Positions 10,991-21,103 of a stretch of 64,000 nucleotides of DNA are shown in pieces. Source of the stretch: Lamellibrachia satsuma (Eukaryota > Annelida > Polychaeta > Sabellida > Siboglinidae); contig BSQZ01000028.1 in the NCBI GenBank assembly GCA_033239005.1, forward strand, positions 5,328,911-5,392,910. Direction: 5' to 3'. Position numbers and translations under genes: made by a program. Below the pieces are notes generated by a model, which did no database searches, was not told where the DNA came from, and worked only from the letters and a program-made list of their open reading frames with translations. Positions within the stretch are counted from its first letter, which is position 1. Every line of letters begins with the position of its first letter.

Positions 10991-12934
10991 GTTAATGAAT
11001 TGTTCTTGTGTTTCTTGTTAAAGGATGAGCAACCTCGGTGCAGACAAAAGTTAAAACGAAACAAAAGCCATGGTTTTGGGGCTATGCACCTAAAAGAGTT
11101 AATAAACACTAACCATGTGGTCTAAAAGTGGGAGATTCTGGTCAATTCTCCATTGAACTGGGTGCCGACATGTTAACCAGTGCGACTATGAAATTGGTTA
11201 ACCTAGATTGCTGCTGTAACATTTAAGGGCAGCGGGTGTATATATACACAAGTAACTAGAACTCGTCAAATGCGAGGTATGCTTAAGTTGGAGTTTGGAT
11301 GCAAATAGCATGGCCATATCTGGACTAGCTCTGATGTTTAAACCATTTTGGCTGAAGTCCCAAATTTTTTTACTCAAATACAAATTCTCTAGCCACATTT
11401 ATGCATCAAGAAAACAAATGCTCATGTATTCTGCAGGCTTCTCAACGAAAATGCTAGTGGCCAAATTGGCTAAAATGGGTAACTTTTGTTTAGCCAAATC
11501 CGATGCCATGTGGCTTATGGCCCAAATGGCCACCAGTAGTCCTAGCGTAGCATATCCTGTTGGCAAGTATAGGATTAGGTGTTTACAAACAGATTTTTAT
11601 ATGGTGAGTGAACATTATCAGACTACTGCATCCATGGTGTAGGGTTATCTAACCATATGGCACGGCCCATGAAATTAAGATTCTGTTTGTTTAACAGGGT
11701 TTTCTTAGTAAATCACTGGCACAATATTCTTAATTCCAGTTGCAAATAGTTGTTTTTAGTAACCCTTATAGATGCATAGTCCCAAACCACAACTTTTGTT
11801 TCCGTTTAACAAAATGCTAATACACACAGTTATAACTTACAACACATATGGAACAACTGAAATATACATCCATAAATAAGTGAAAGTTTTGTTTTAAAGA
11901 AACAATAATGTGTATGCAAGTTGCAATGGTCACTATATAGGCTACAGGGGTCATGCCTCAGTTAGACTTCCTGGTGTGTTACACGCAAATGTAGGGCATA
12001 GTAAGTTTCGATATAGGAAGTTTTTAAAAAATCATATAATCTGACATAAGTGCATTTGTATAGGGACATTACCAGGTTTGCTGGTGGAAGCTGTCGAGAG
12101 TGAAATGGTGGATTTTTAGATGATTTTAATAGGTGGAAGGATTTTTTTGGTCACTAAACACGTGTGCGCTGTAATTCGTGCCAATATTGGTAAGCATTGA
12201 GGGGTATCGCATATACAGGCGTATTACAAGAGTTAGAAATGTCTAATTTTGACAAAACTCGTCCAGCATGTCAGTGGGATGATGACAGCGGCTGGTAAAA
12301 ACTTTTATTATAATTTTTTATGGTCACGTTTTCTTATAATTATGCAAAACGTTAACATGTCCACCAGTGGTAGGCACTTCAACAAAATCCTGAGCAGCTT
12401 GTGCAGCGTGCCGAAAAATCGTGTCAGTTTATCTGCGCCGATTCTCAGCACCCGGGTTCTCCTTTTGTTTTACATCCTGTATTGTCGGCTGTTTACGTTC
12501 CTTTCTGCACATGGGTGTTTTTGAGCTTCCCTAGTTTGTGAAATTTTACCCGATTTTTGCATATTGCATGTATTCTTTTGTGTAAAATAAAAGATTGATT
12601 GATATTGATTAAACTTGTTGGGCCTGGCTGTGCTAATTTGGTAGAATAATTACATTATTATGTAATTTTTTCAATGATTGAAAACAAAACTGCACAAGAG
12701 ATATTCTAAATCACTAGTTAATAATTAATTAATTGCTGTACTGAACCTGCAGTAAACTGTACATGCATGAAATTACAAAATGTCAGAATATATAATAAAT
12801 TGTGTTATATTTATGCAATGACATTGTTTTTATACACACAAAAAACATTTAGCACTCTAATTATTATTTTACCATATTCACCATGCAAGACTATTTTCGT
12901 GTTCTTTGGCAGGGAAAGAAAGCCCAGGCTCTGC
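10991..12934. other. Intergenic, no recognised element
   Basis: AT-rich. The open frames at 11295-11642 and 12249-12524 have no recognisable domains. AATAAAAGATTGATTGATATTG near 12586 resembles the 3' tail of a retroposon but has no identified body. Confidence 0.45.
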
Positions 12935-13630
12935 CAAAATTACACAAATATCTTCATAATCATGGAAGTTGTGGCTTTTTATTGAAATGTATTGGTCGGT
13001 TGAGATAGCATGCTGATTAGCCATTGTTGATTTATTAATTGAGTTACCATTAATGATAAATGATTAATGTATATTTATGATCCTACTTAATGTGTTTTGA
13101 AATTATACAAAAATCTTCATAATGATGGAAGTTTGGCATAACAAAGATGTTGACCTGTTGCATTTGCACATTAATTAGCCAATATTTACTTAATAATTAC
13201 ATCAATAGGGTCATGAAATGACTGTGTGATGTATATTTTATGACCCTGTTTAATGAATTTGTAAACCCTGAACAAATTATACAGATGTCTTTATAATCAT
13301 GGAATTATGGCCTTTTATAAAAATGCGTTGGTCTGTTGAGTTTGCGCATTAATTAGCCAATATTGACTTATTAATTGCATCAGTTGAGTTATGAAATGAG
13401 TGTGTAATGTATATTTCTGACCCTGGTTAATGAGTTTGCAAACCCTGAACAAATATCTTCATAATCATGTAAGTTATGGACATGTCATGTGTTGGTCAGT
13501 TGACCTCACGCACTAATTACCCAATATTGACTTATTAATTGCATTAACTGAGTTACTCTTAATGATACATGACTGGATTATGCATATTTATGACCCTACT
13601 TAATGTGCTTGCAACTCCTAAAAAATTATT
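12935..13630. repeat. Degenerate ~173-bp satellite-like array, four copies
   Basis: Four diverged head-to-tail copies start near 12940, 13104, 13274 and 13450. Each carries ATCTTCATAATCATGGAA, then TTGGTC(A/T)GTTGA, then TTAATTAGCCAATATTGACT, then TATTTATGACCCTACTTAAT-like blocks in the same order. The period of about 165-175 bp and the divergence suggest an old satellite fragment. No ORF. Confidence 0.8.
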
Positions 13631-13867
13631 AAAATATATGCAAAAATAAAAAAGTAATGTAATTTTAATCATACATTGATTGAAAGAAAACACAAAAATG
13701 AGAGTCTTTTTCCTGTATACTAGATACACATACACAATTTAAAATTTTTTTACCGTATTAAAATTACAATATCTTTGGATGTAATAAAGCTATATTAATA
13801 AAATAAGCAGTTTTTGGTTCCTTTACATTTCACCTTTCATTTAAATCAAATGCCAATGTTCTATCAT

Positions 13868-13906
<39 letters not shown>

Positions 13907-14032
13907 GTTCTTTGAAGTGCCTACCAGTGGGAAATGTAACTCTATCCTGAACCCTACACAAAAAGGCAAAGGACCTATACACAAATGTCCCATATATCTC
14001 TATGAAAGGAATTGAAAAGGCACAGTGCAGAT
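13631..14032. other. AT-rich spacer with TA microsatellite
   Basis: Holds a pure (AT)n tract at 13871-13903 and A/T-rich DNA next to the 3' end of the CR1 element. Confidence 0.6.
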
Positions 14033-14378
14033 GATTTAACAAGATTTGACATCCAAGCCAAAGGCCCAGATGGCAAGTGGACAAGGAAGCCATTGGCTTA
14101 TCGAGAGTCCAACAATGTTCACCTACTTATAACCCGCCCTCCTGAGATATGTGTCAACCTTGTTTTTAAACATATTTACACTGCTAGCAGTTACACAATC
14201 TGTAGACAATTTGTTCCATTCATTTATTGTCCTCTATGCGAACGAGTGCTTCCTGATGTCCAATCTACATTGATCCTTTACTAATTTTACCTCATGTCCT
14301 CTAGTTCTGCTATCCTTCTTGAGTGAGAAAAACATATTTCTATCAATATTTTCATACCCATTCAATATCTTAAAAACT
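14033..14378 (-). pseudogene. CR1 ORF2 C-terminal tail and 3'UTR
   Basis: Downstream of the RT block the - strand encodes QIEVFKILNGYENID, then SLKKDSRTRGHEVKLVK, then INEWNKL, the typical C-terminal signature of CR1 ORF2. It is out of frame with the RT domain: about 14390-14400 the sequence jumps from MIPELR to DQIEVFK, so a segment that normally lies between them is missing, with a frameshift. An in-frame stop also precedes INEWNKL. The 3'UTR includes one copy of the GGCCCAGATGGCAAGTGGAC motif, which is triplicated at 33036-33158. Confidence 0.8.
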
Positions 14379-15677
14379 TCAATCTGATCTAAGTTCTGGA
14401 ATCATTTTAGTTGCTCTCCTTTGTATGCGTTCAAGCGTATCTATATCCTTCTTACGATATGGTCTCCATGCTTGTATACAGTATTCTAAATGAGGTCTAA
14501 CTATTGCTTTATAAAGAGGTATAATTAACTTTTTTCCCTTGTATGTTTTTCTTCTAATCAATCCAAGAATTTGATTACCCTTTGAAGCTGCAATACCACA
14601 CTGCTCTGAAACTTTCATATCAGCGCTTATTGTAACTCCTAAGTCCTTTTCTTTTACAGTAGTACCCAGAACAGTATCTCCCATTTTATAGTTTACATTC
14701 AAGTTCCCATGTCCTGTATGTAGGCATTTACATTTCCCAAAATTGAACAGCATCTGCCATTTCTCAGACCATTTCACTAATCTGTCTAGATCGTTTTGTA
14801 AATGTTGTTTATCACCATCGGTATTAACCTTTCTAAACAGTTTTGTGTCATCCGCAAATTTCAGTACGTTACTTGTTATACTGTCGTCCAAGTCATTGAT
14901 ATAAATTAAGAATAATATAGGTCCTAATACCGATCCTTGAGGTACCCCACTCAAAACCGATTTCCAATTTGAAACTTCTCCATCTACTACAACTTGTTGT
15001 CTTCTGTCAGTCAGCCATTGTTCTATCCAGTCAGTTATGCTATCCCCGATACCATGGGCTTTTAATTTAAGTAGTAATCTTTGATGTGGCACTTTGTCAA
15101 AAGCTTTCTGAAAATCTAAGTAGATAATATCTACTGGCGATCCCACGTCTATCCACTTAGTGATTTCTTCCAAAAAACATAACATATTTGTTAAGCATGA
15201 CCTCGCTTTAAGGAATCCATGTTGAGATGAATTTAATAATTTATACTTAACGAGGAAGTCCACCATATGGTCTTTAATTAACCTTTCTAATAATTTACAA
15301 ATCACTGACGTTAAACTCACTGGTCTGTAATTCTCTGACTTATTTCTCGAACCCTTTTTAAATAATGGTATGATGTTTGCTTCTTTCCATTCAAACGGAA
15401 CAACTCCCTCTTTTAATGACAAGTTGAATACTCTTGCAAGTGGTATACTGATTTGATCTACTGTTTCCATTAGTAATTTTGGAGGAATCCCATCCACTCC
15501 CGGTGATTTGTTATCCTTCATTGCCTTTATTTTCTTAGCTACCAATTCTGGAGTTACAACTAACGGTCCTAAATAGTCAGATTTAGCCCCCTGAAATTTA
15601 GCATCAGCAACTGGTAATGAACTAATATCTTCTTTGGTAAACACTGAACTGAAGTAACCATTTAGGTCTTTCGCCAT
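14379..15677 (-). pseudogene. CR1 ORF2 reverse transcriptase domain
   Basis: An open segment of 432 codons. The RT motifs appear in order: SPGVDGIPPKLL, FKKGSRNKSENYRPVSLTS, QHGFLKARSC, IIYLDFQKAFDKVPH (first catalytic Asp), GVPQGSVLGPILFLIYINDL, and FADDTKLF (catalytic Asp pair). The catalytic residues are intact. The thumb region runs to HLEYCIQAWRPYRKKDID and ERIQRRATKMIP. Upstream it is separated from the endonuclease segment by stops at about 15680-15790 and downstream it ends at a frameshift, so no functional ORF2 protein is expected. In an active element this enzyme performs target-primed reverse transcription. Confidence 0.95.
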
Positions 15678-15787
15678 TAAAAACCCCTGTGATATTATAT
15701 TTCCAGCACTGTCTTCTAGAGGTCCAACCTTGTCTTGTACGTTTTATTTACTCCTGACATATGCATAAAAACTCTTGCTGTCATGTT

Positions 15788-16330
15788 TTATGTCACGTGC
15801 CAGTTTTTGCTCATAGCTTCTTTTAGATTGTCTGATTTCAGTTGTAGCTGCATTAAGTGCCTCTTTGTATTTTGCATAGTCTTCTTCATTTCTGGTACGC
15901 CTATAAACCCTTTTAGCATTATTTTTCTAATTGCCTCTTTTGACAAGTGTTTCTTTCTACACCGTTTTCCTTGTTTTTGGAAGGGAACAAATTTATCGAT
16001 GATACTCTCAATTTCATATTTTAGAATATTCCAACATTCAATTGCGGTCTTATTCATCAGCAGGTTATTCCAATCTAGCTCTGCTAAGTATTTTCTCATA
16101 TCTTTGTAGTTACCTTTGTGGAAGTTTCTCTTGTAAGTTTTCTTATTTTTACTTTCTGATTTTACATTGACGTCAAAATGTATTTGATTATGGTCACTAT
16201 TACCCAATGGTTCAAATATTTTTACATTGTCCACTAATTCTTTTTGTGATGACAAAACTATATCTAATACATTTTCTCCCCTGGTTGGTTCTAGTACGTA
16301 CTGAGTAAGAAAGCTATCCTGGATTAAACA
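15788..16330 (-). pseudogene. CR1 ORF2 endonuclease C-terminus and linker
   Basis: A 155-codon open segment plus a few residues upstream. It carries PLGNSDHNQIHF: SDH is the last conserved endonuclease motif and contains the catalytic His. This is followed by the Lys-rich linker typical between endonuclease and RT (KTYKRNFHKGNYKDMRKYL). A stop near 16343-16346 separates it from the endonuclease core. Confidence 0.8.
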
Positions 16331-16345
16331 TAGAAATTGTTGATC

Positions 16346-16909
16346 CTAAATCCATGTGCTCTCTAGAGAATTCCATTGTATATGTCCATGGTTAAAATCT
16401 CCCATTATGATACATTCCCCTTTACTAACTTCCTTTATAGCGGTTTTTATTTTTGTGTTGTCCTCTTCGTTTATGTTTGGACTTCGGTAAACTAATCCAA
16501 TAGTTAATTTTGAATTTCCTGAAACAATTTTGCACCAAACAGCTTCATCGCAATCTGCTTCCCTTTCTAGTTTTATTTCATAAACCTGAATAGATTCTTT
16601 AACATATAAAATAACTCCCCCTCCCCTTCTTCCTATTCGATCTTTCCTAAACATTACGTATCCTGTCAGTCCTAATTCAGCATCTGTAATATCTATGTTG
16701 GCCCATGATTCAGTTATAGCAATTATGTGAGGGTCAATATCTTCTACCATAATGTTTAATTCGTTTTTCTTATTTACTATGCTCCTTGCATTTAAACATA
16801 CACATCTATAACCTTTTTCAGAGATGTTTTTCGGATGATTTGATATTGGTTTATTTGTGCTAGTGGCCTCTTCTTCTGCTTGAGACACCTCTAGGTAACC
16901 CCCCTGCAC
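16346..16909 (-). pseudogene. CR1 ORF2 endonuclease core (exonuclease/endonuclease/phosphatase fold)
   Basis: A 187-codon open segment. Family motifs in order are CLNARSIVNKKNEL (catalytic Asn), IIAITESWA (metal-binding Glu), RRGGGVILYVK, GLVYRSPN and IIMGDFNH (catalytic Asp/Asn). The SDH motif is in the next segment after a stop. In an active element it nicks target DNA to prime reverse transcription. Confidence 0.93.
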
Positions 16910-16911
16910 TT

Positions 16912-17519
16912 CTAGTTTAAAGAATGTTTACTTCCAAAAATATTTGTCATTGTACCCAAGTCGCTATCTAATGCTGCTGATAGTTTGTCCGCGAATACTG
17001 CCGCCCCCTTTCCACTTAAATGAAGCCCTTCCTTCATGTACATATCAGTCCTCCCAACAAAACTTCCCCATAAATCCACAAATCCAACTTCCTCTTCCCT
17101 ACACAGCCTCTGGACTAACATGTTAATTGCCATCCCCCGACAATTTCGATATTTGTGACCCCTCCTGTCCATACAGGTAAAATCCCTGACAGTATTACCT
17201 GCTCAACCTGCGTCTGTTTTAGTGTTCTGACCAACTGCCTATATTTCCTAACTATGGCAGTTGTACCCTCCCTCTCTAGTTTATTTGTCCATACGTGTAC
17301 TAAAACAGATCCACCCTTACCCGAGCCTACGATGTTTTTTACCCTCTCAGTTATTGCCTCTATTTTGGCTCCAGGCAAGCAGACCACCACATCATCTCCC
17401 TTGTTTAAGACTCTGTCGGTCTTCCTAACTATCGAATCCCCCACAAACACCCTCGCTCTCTTCCTCACCCCCTCTATCACTGCTGCAGAATAACTCTTCC
17501 TTTCGATCCCCTCCATCAC
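16912..17519 (-). pseudogene. CR1 ORF1 SGNH (GDSL-like) esterase domain, frameshifted
   Basis: Two overlapping frames (17115-17519 and 16912-17172) together cover an SGNH hydrolase-like domain: RVFVGDSIVRKTD (GDS, nucleophile Ser), SVLVHVWTNKLE (usually VHVGTN), ILSGILPV, then CRGMAINMLVQRLC and GLHLSGKGAAVFADKL (catalytic His). The frame changes near 17165. The residue just before GLHLS is Glu where related CR1 elements usually have Asp, and Trp replaces the usual Gly of block III; both could impair activity. Such esterase domains in CR1 ORF1 are thought to act in membrane or lipid handling. Confidence 0.85.
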
Positions 17520-17540
17520 ATTCTGTCCTGACCCCTTCCC

Positions 17541-17984
17541 TCATGTCTCTACCACTTCCCACTCCTTTGCTCTTGTCTCTCCCACTCCCCTCTCCTTCAC
17601 TCCGGTTGTTTTCCCTCCCGTATCCCCCACTCCCTTCTCCTTCCCTCCTGTCTCCGCTACTCCCCTCTCCTTCACTCCGGTTGTTTTCCCTCCCGTATCC
17701 CCCACTCCCTTCTCCTTCCCTCCTGTCTCCGCTACTCCCCTCTCCTTCACTCCGGTTGTCTTCCCTCCCGTCCCCCCCACTCCCTTCTCCTTCCCTCCTG
17801 TCTCCCCTACTCCCTTCTCCTTCCCTCCTGTCTCCCCTACTCCCTTCTCCTTCCCTCCTGTCTCCCCTACTCCCTTCTCCTTCCCTCCTGCCTCCCCTAC
17901 TCCCATCTCCTTCACTCCGGTTGTCTTCCCTCCCATTCCTTTCCTTCCTGTCTCCTTACATCCTGTCTCCCTATGACCTGTCAC
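17541..17984 (-). repeat. Coding minisatellite in CR1 ORF1 linker (30-bp and 75-bp units)
   Basis: In-frame repeats encode a 10-residue unit (GVGETGGKEK), at least four in a row, plus a 25-residue higher-order unit in which KTTGVKERGVAETGG alternates with KEKGVGDTGG. All periods (30 and 75 bp) are multiples of 3, so the array preserves the frame, as expected for an expanding linker in an ORF. It lies between the zinc-finger and esterase segments. The + strand pyrimidine-rich ORF over it is a shadow. Confidence 0.85.
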
Positions 17985-18027
17985 TTTCCCTCCTCTCAGC
18001 TTCCTCCCAGGCTGAGGTGAGCTCTCC

Positions 18028-18321
18028 CTAGCATCTTGTGTCTTTCCCCACTTTATCGTCTACTGTTCCCCCACCGGAACTACTGGCACAACCCCCCTGT
18101 TCCCTTCCCACCATTGCCACAACGAGCAGCCTCAGCTCTTCCAACTCCACCTCTAGTTCCTTCATCTTCGCGCATCCCCCACACTCAAAACTAAAACTAT
18201 CTGCCTGGACCTCAGCCCAGGACTTCTCGCACCCAGACTTGACGAAGTCCACCCAGTTACTGCAACTGCCACAAATTAAGTGCCTTGTGGCCTTTAACTG
18301 CCGTTTGCACGGCGCCATCAT
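18028..18321 (-). pseudogene. CR1 ORF1 N-terminal zinc-finger (PHD-like) segment
   Basis: A 97-codon open segment beginning MMAPCKRQLKATRHLICGSC. The pattern ICGSCSNWVDFVKSGCEKSW, then FECGGCAKMKELEVELEELR, gives C-x2-C, C and C-x2-C spacing like the PHD-type finger of CR1 ORF1, followed by a short coiled coil. It ends at TAG before the repeat linker, which then continues in another frame. The first ATG is near the probable start of ORF1. Confidence 0.7.
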
Positions 18322-18345
18322 ACAATTTAGTTTTAATTAGTTTGC

Positions 18346-19340
18346 TACGTTAGCCTTGAATAAGGCTGTTTTTGTGACCAAAAGAACACTTTAGGCTAAT
18401 ATACTTGTTAACTGTGTCTTCTATTAACCTCGCATGAGAAAAAACCTGCCACCTAGCGAATACGGAGAACACTGTGTAACAAAACAACGAAGTCAGTGTG
18501 TACTAATTTACGCTAAAATCCTGCTGAATTCCTTTTTACCGAAAACGTTTACTACCACTATGTCAGATATTACCTTATGTATGTAATTTAAGTAAATAAA
18601 TCACTTTATCTTATATATATATATTAGCCAACGTAAACGATAGCTCGATGCACGGGTTGAATGACCTGTAAACAAACTCCCTTTTATCACTCGTTGAGTT
18701 TGAATCCGGGAAAAAAAATACTACCTCTGTTAACAAAAACGGTTTCTTAATATATGTCTACAAGAAGTTGGTGAACAATATATGTATAATACTAATACTT
18801 ATTCTAACCAATATTCAATGTTACTGACTATTCACTATGTTATCTCAATTTTCGAATTGTAAACACCCCTATTAACGCTCACTGAATTGCGTGACAGAAT
18901 CCGAAACTAACTTACTCTAAAATACTCCCTCTGACTAATAATTAACAAAACCTGTTTCCTAATATATGTCTACAATACGTTTGTGTATAATATATATGCA
19001 ATAGTAATACTTATTCTATTTGATATTCCGCGTATTTCTGTAAATGATCTACACCAAATACAAATCGCTGCACCAAGTCCAAGAGTCCAAGTCCATGTAG
19101 CCGGAAGTTAATTGGAAACCATAATTATACATAGATTACAACAGCAGTTCGTCTCGAAGATATTTAGGCATATTAAAACATACCAGGGAAGGCTTGGTAC
19201 GGCTTACCTGTTTTTCCGTACTCAGCCACAGTGCGACAATACTCCAGAGCGGGATTATGCACTTATAAGGAAGCAGACGTTCTAGGTGGCGCATGAGCCG
19301 TCCACGAGAGAGCGCCACTGCTGTCGGCTGAAGCACATCT
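18346..19340. repeat. Upstream flank or 5'UTR of the CR1 element, with a ~213-bp duplication
   Basis: Two diverged tandem copies lie at about 18690-18850 and 18900-19040. Each carries ACCTCTGT/CCCTCTGA, then AATATATGTCTACAA, then TAATACTTATTCTA. The GC-richer segment 19136-19340 has no recognisable protein. Its position just 5' of ORF1 suggests LINE 5'UTR monomers, but a second copy of the element would be needed to prove that. Confidence 0.45.
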
Positions 19341-19982
19341 GAAAGTTGCTATGAAAGGTATCGGGGAAGTAGTAAATATAGTGATTTAGCTTTTTAGTAA
19401 ATACGCAGTTTGATGGATATACATAGCTTCATATATCACTTTTGTCCACGGTAACAGAAATAAATTAATTTTGTTGACCGCCTACACTAAAATCTGCTTG
19501 AGAATCAATCATATATTGTACCATGTATACACGAAATTCGTTAATTGGCGGTTTGTTTATTTAGTTTAGGTGCACCGACTAAAAACATGTCTCGTCGCTT
19601 TATAAGATAATGTATGAAAACAAACCCATGGCGTCAAAGTGGAATGCCATACAAAATGAAATCTCAGATGACAAGTTGACATTGGCGTATTTGGGGGGGG
19701 CACTGAGATAAACAAAATTCGTGAATAACCAACCTGTTGCGCCAATACATGGTAGCATAGGCTAGCAAACGAAAGGTGGATAATCTTTTCACTCCTTTAA
19801 TTGCTCCCAAGCGCAGATACAGAGTGGCATGCACACGCGTCCCCCGGCCGTTCCGCCCCTGATGAATACTTCTGATATCAAATCTACAACTAAAACAAAT
19901 ATAATATAAGCCGTCTATTTACCTAGTATAGCTATAGGCTATACCATGTGTGGTATGCAGTTTTGATCTGAAAAATTATAGG

Positions 19983-20072
<90 letters not shown>

Positions 20073-20199
20073 ACTATATACAAACTTCATTGGCGGTTTG
20101 TGATGTATTTGGAATCAATTTGGAATTGTGAACACTTTCAAATAAGGTTCAAATAAATAAACTCAGTAAACATGTTATTGTAAACAATGTTATTGTATA
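19341..20199. other. Intergenic DNA with a long TA microsatellite
   Basis: An uninterrupted (TA)n tract of about 85 bp lies at 19985-20069. The rest is AT-rich with no recognised gene or repeat. Confidence 0.75.
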
Positions 20200-20582
20200 A
20201 CTTGTTATTGTAAACAAGATACACGTGGCCTCTGGCTTTCGCGCCTACTGACGTTTTCAGCTACTTCGTGACCGCTATTACACCTTTCGACAACCCTCCC
20301 TGTCAAAACAAATTACAAGTTATGTTTACTAGATAATTCATTCAACAAAACTGTATTTTAATAAGCAGATTATTATATATATATCACATATTTTAAATTT
20401 GAATAAACTTATTTTAATGTTACGACATAGAAACATCAAATAACAGAAGTTTATCGGAATGTTTAGTGCAGCACAGGCGCGTGATCACATGACCAGGGTC
20501 AAGAAAATCATGGCGAAACGAGTGTAAGCGATGGAGCGTACGTTGTCCTGGAATACAGTGGAAAGCTGGTGAAAAATCCATG
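20200..20582 (+). promoter_or_regulatory. FCHSD2: Putative promoter/5'UTR of the FCHSD gene with two short uORFs
   Basis: The GC and CpG content rises just before the start codon. AAAATCATGGCGAAA at about 20503 resembles a YY1/ATGGCG-type initiator. Two short upstream ORFs are visible: 20510-20527 (ATG GCG AAA CGA GTG TAA) and 20531-20572 (13 codons then TGA). Both end before the main ATG at 20583. The transcription start is not determinable from sequence. Confidence 0.35.
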
Positions 20583-20603
20583 ATGCAGCCTCCGCCAAGA
20601 AAG
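20583..20603 (+). CDS. FCHSD2: FCHSD1/2 (nervous wreck-type) F-BAR protein, exon 1
   Basis: Encodes MQPPPRK followed by donor AAG|GTACAG. MQPPPRKVK is the characteristic start of vertebrate FCHSD1 and FCHSD2. An in-frame ATG immediately upstream (20580) makes MMQPPP possible, but family similarity favours 20583. FCHSD proteins carry an N-terminal F-BAR domain and two SH3 domains. They bend membranes and promote WASP/Arp2/3 actin assembly at endocytic sites. The next exon follows after a 130-bp intron in the matching frame. Confidence 0.85.
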
Positions 20604-20733
20604 GTACAGTGATCATATCCTGCAGATAGTTGAAGCTGTCATAGTTGCTGGCATTCGTATCGCGAGTTAACGTCAGCTATATGTCTGATGCGACTGTTTG
20701 TAGCCGACAACGTTTGTTTTTGTTCGAATCTAG

Positions 20734-20831
20734 GTGAAGCCAACGGTGGCGATGAAAAACATCCATGCCGATCAACTGTCTAAGTTACAGCAGAAGCATC
20801 AACAGGATCTAGAGCTTTTGGAAGATGTACG
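20734..20831 (+). CDS. FCHSD2: FCHSD1/2 F-BAR protein, exon 2
   Basis: A 98-bp exon between CGAATCTAG and donor CG|GTACGT. It encodes VKPTVAMKNIHADQLSKLQ, then QKHQQDLELLEDV and two bases of an Arg codon. This is the first helix of the F-BAR domain (family pattern VK...EQ..KLQ..HQ.E.DLLED(M/I)R). The split codon CG|G is completed by exon 3. The upstream intron is only 130 bp; the downstream one is 3,177 bp and holds a hAT-like MITE (21104-22007) and a LINE tail. Confidence 0.88.
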
Positions 20832-21103
20832 GTACGTCCGAAGTTTCTCTGCCGTCTTGTTATTCTGGTGTTGAACACTGCCGAAGTCCCTCTGCCACAC
20901 GCCGAGCCTGAGGTTGTTTCCTTTAGACTACGTCTACTGGAATGCCGCATGATCAGTCGAGATTACACCCAATTACTTGAATTAGGTTCCGCACAAGGCG
21001 CTGTGTACCGAGGAAGTTCTGAAATTGACCCGGGTATAGGGAAATCCATTGCCAGCAACTGACCAGGGCTGTCAAGCATTTGCTAAATATATTTTGTAAA
21101 GTC

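Larger units (their letters stand above)
14033..18345 (-). mobile_element. CR1-like non-LTR retrotransposon (LINE), near full-length, decayed
   Basis: On the - strand the order is: zinc-finger ORF1 segment, repeat-rich linker, SGNH esterase, apurinic-type endonuclease, reverse transcriptase, C-terminal tail and 3'UTR. This is the architecture of CR1-clade LINEs. The 3' terminus carries short degenerate repeats of AATCTTGTTAA type (seen as TTAACAAGATTT on +), as is usual for CR1. Frameshifts and stops split both ORFs, so the copy is dead. Three 5'-truncated copies of the same 3' end lie at 27161-27300, 29945-30125 and 33005-33440, all on the - strand. The 5' boundary is uncertain and the 5'UTR may extend to about 19340. 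Confidence 0.88.

Noticed and set aside
17543..18340. + strand ORFs rich in Leu/Pro/Ser over the CR1 ORF1
   Set aside because: Complement of the - strand zinc-finger and repeat-linker coding segments.
19136..19336. Possible exon on the - strand ending at ACAG|GTAAGC
   Set aside because: No recognisable protein, and its position fits CR1 5'UTR or unique intergenic DNA equally well.
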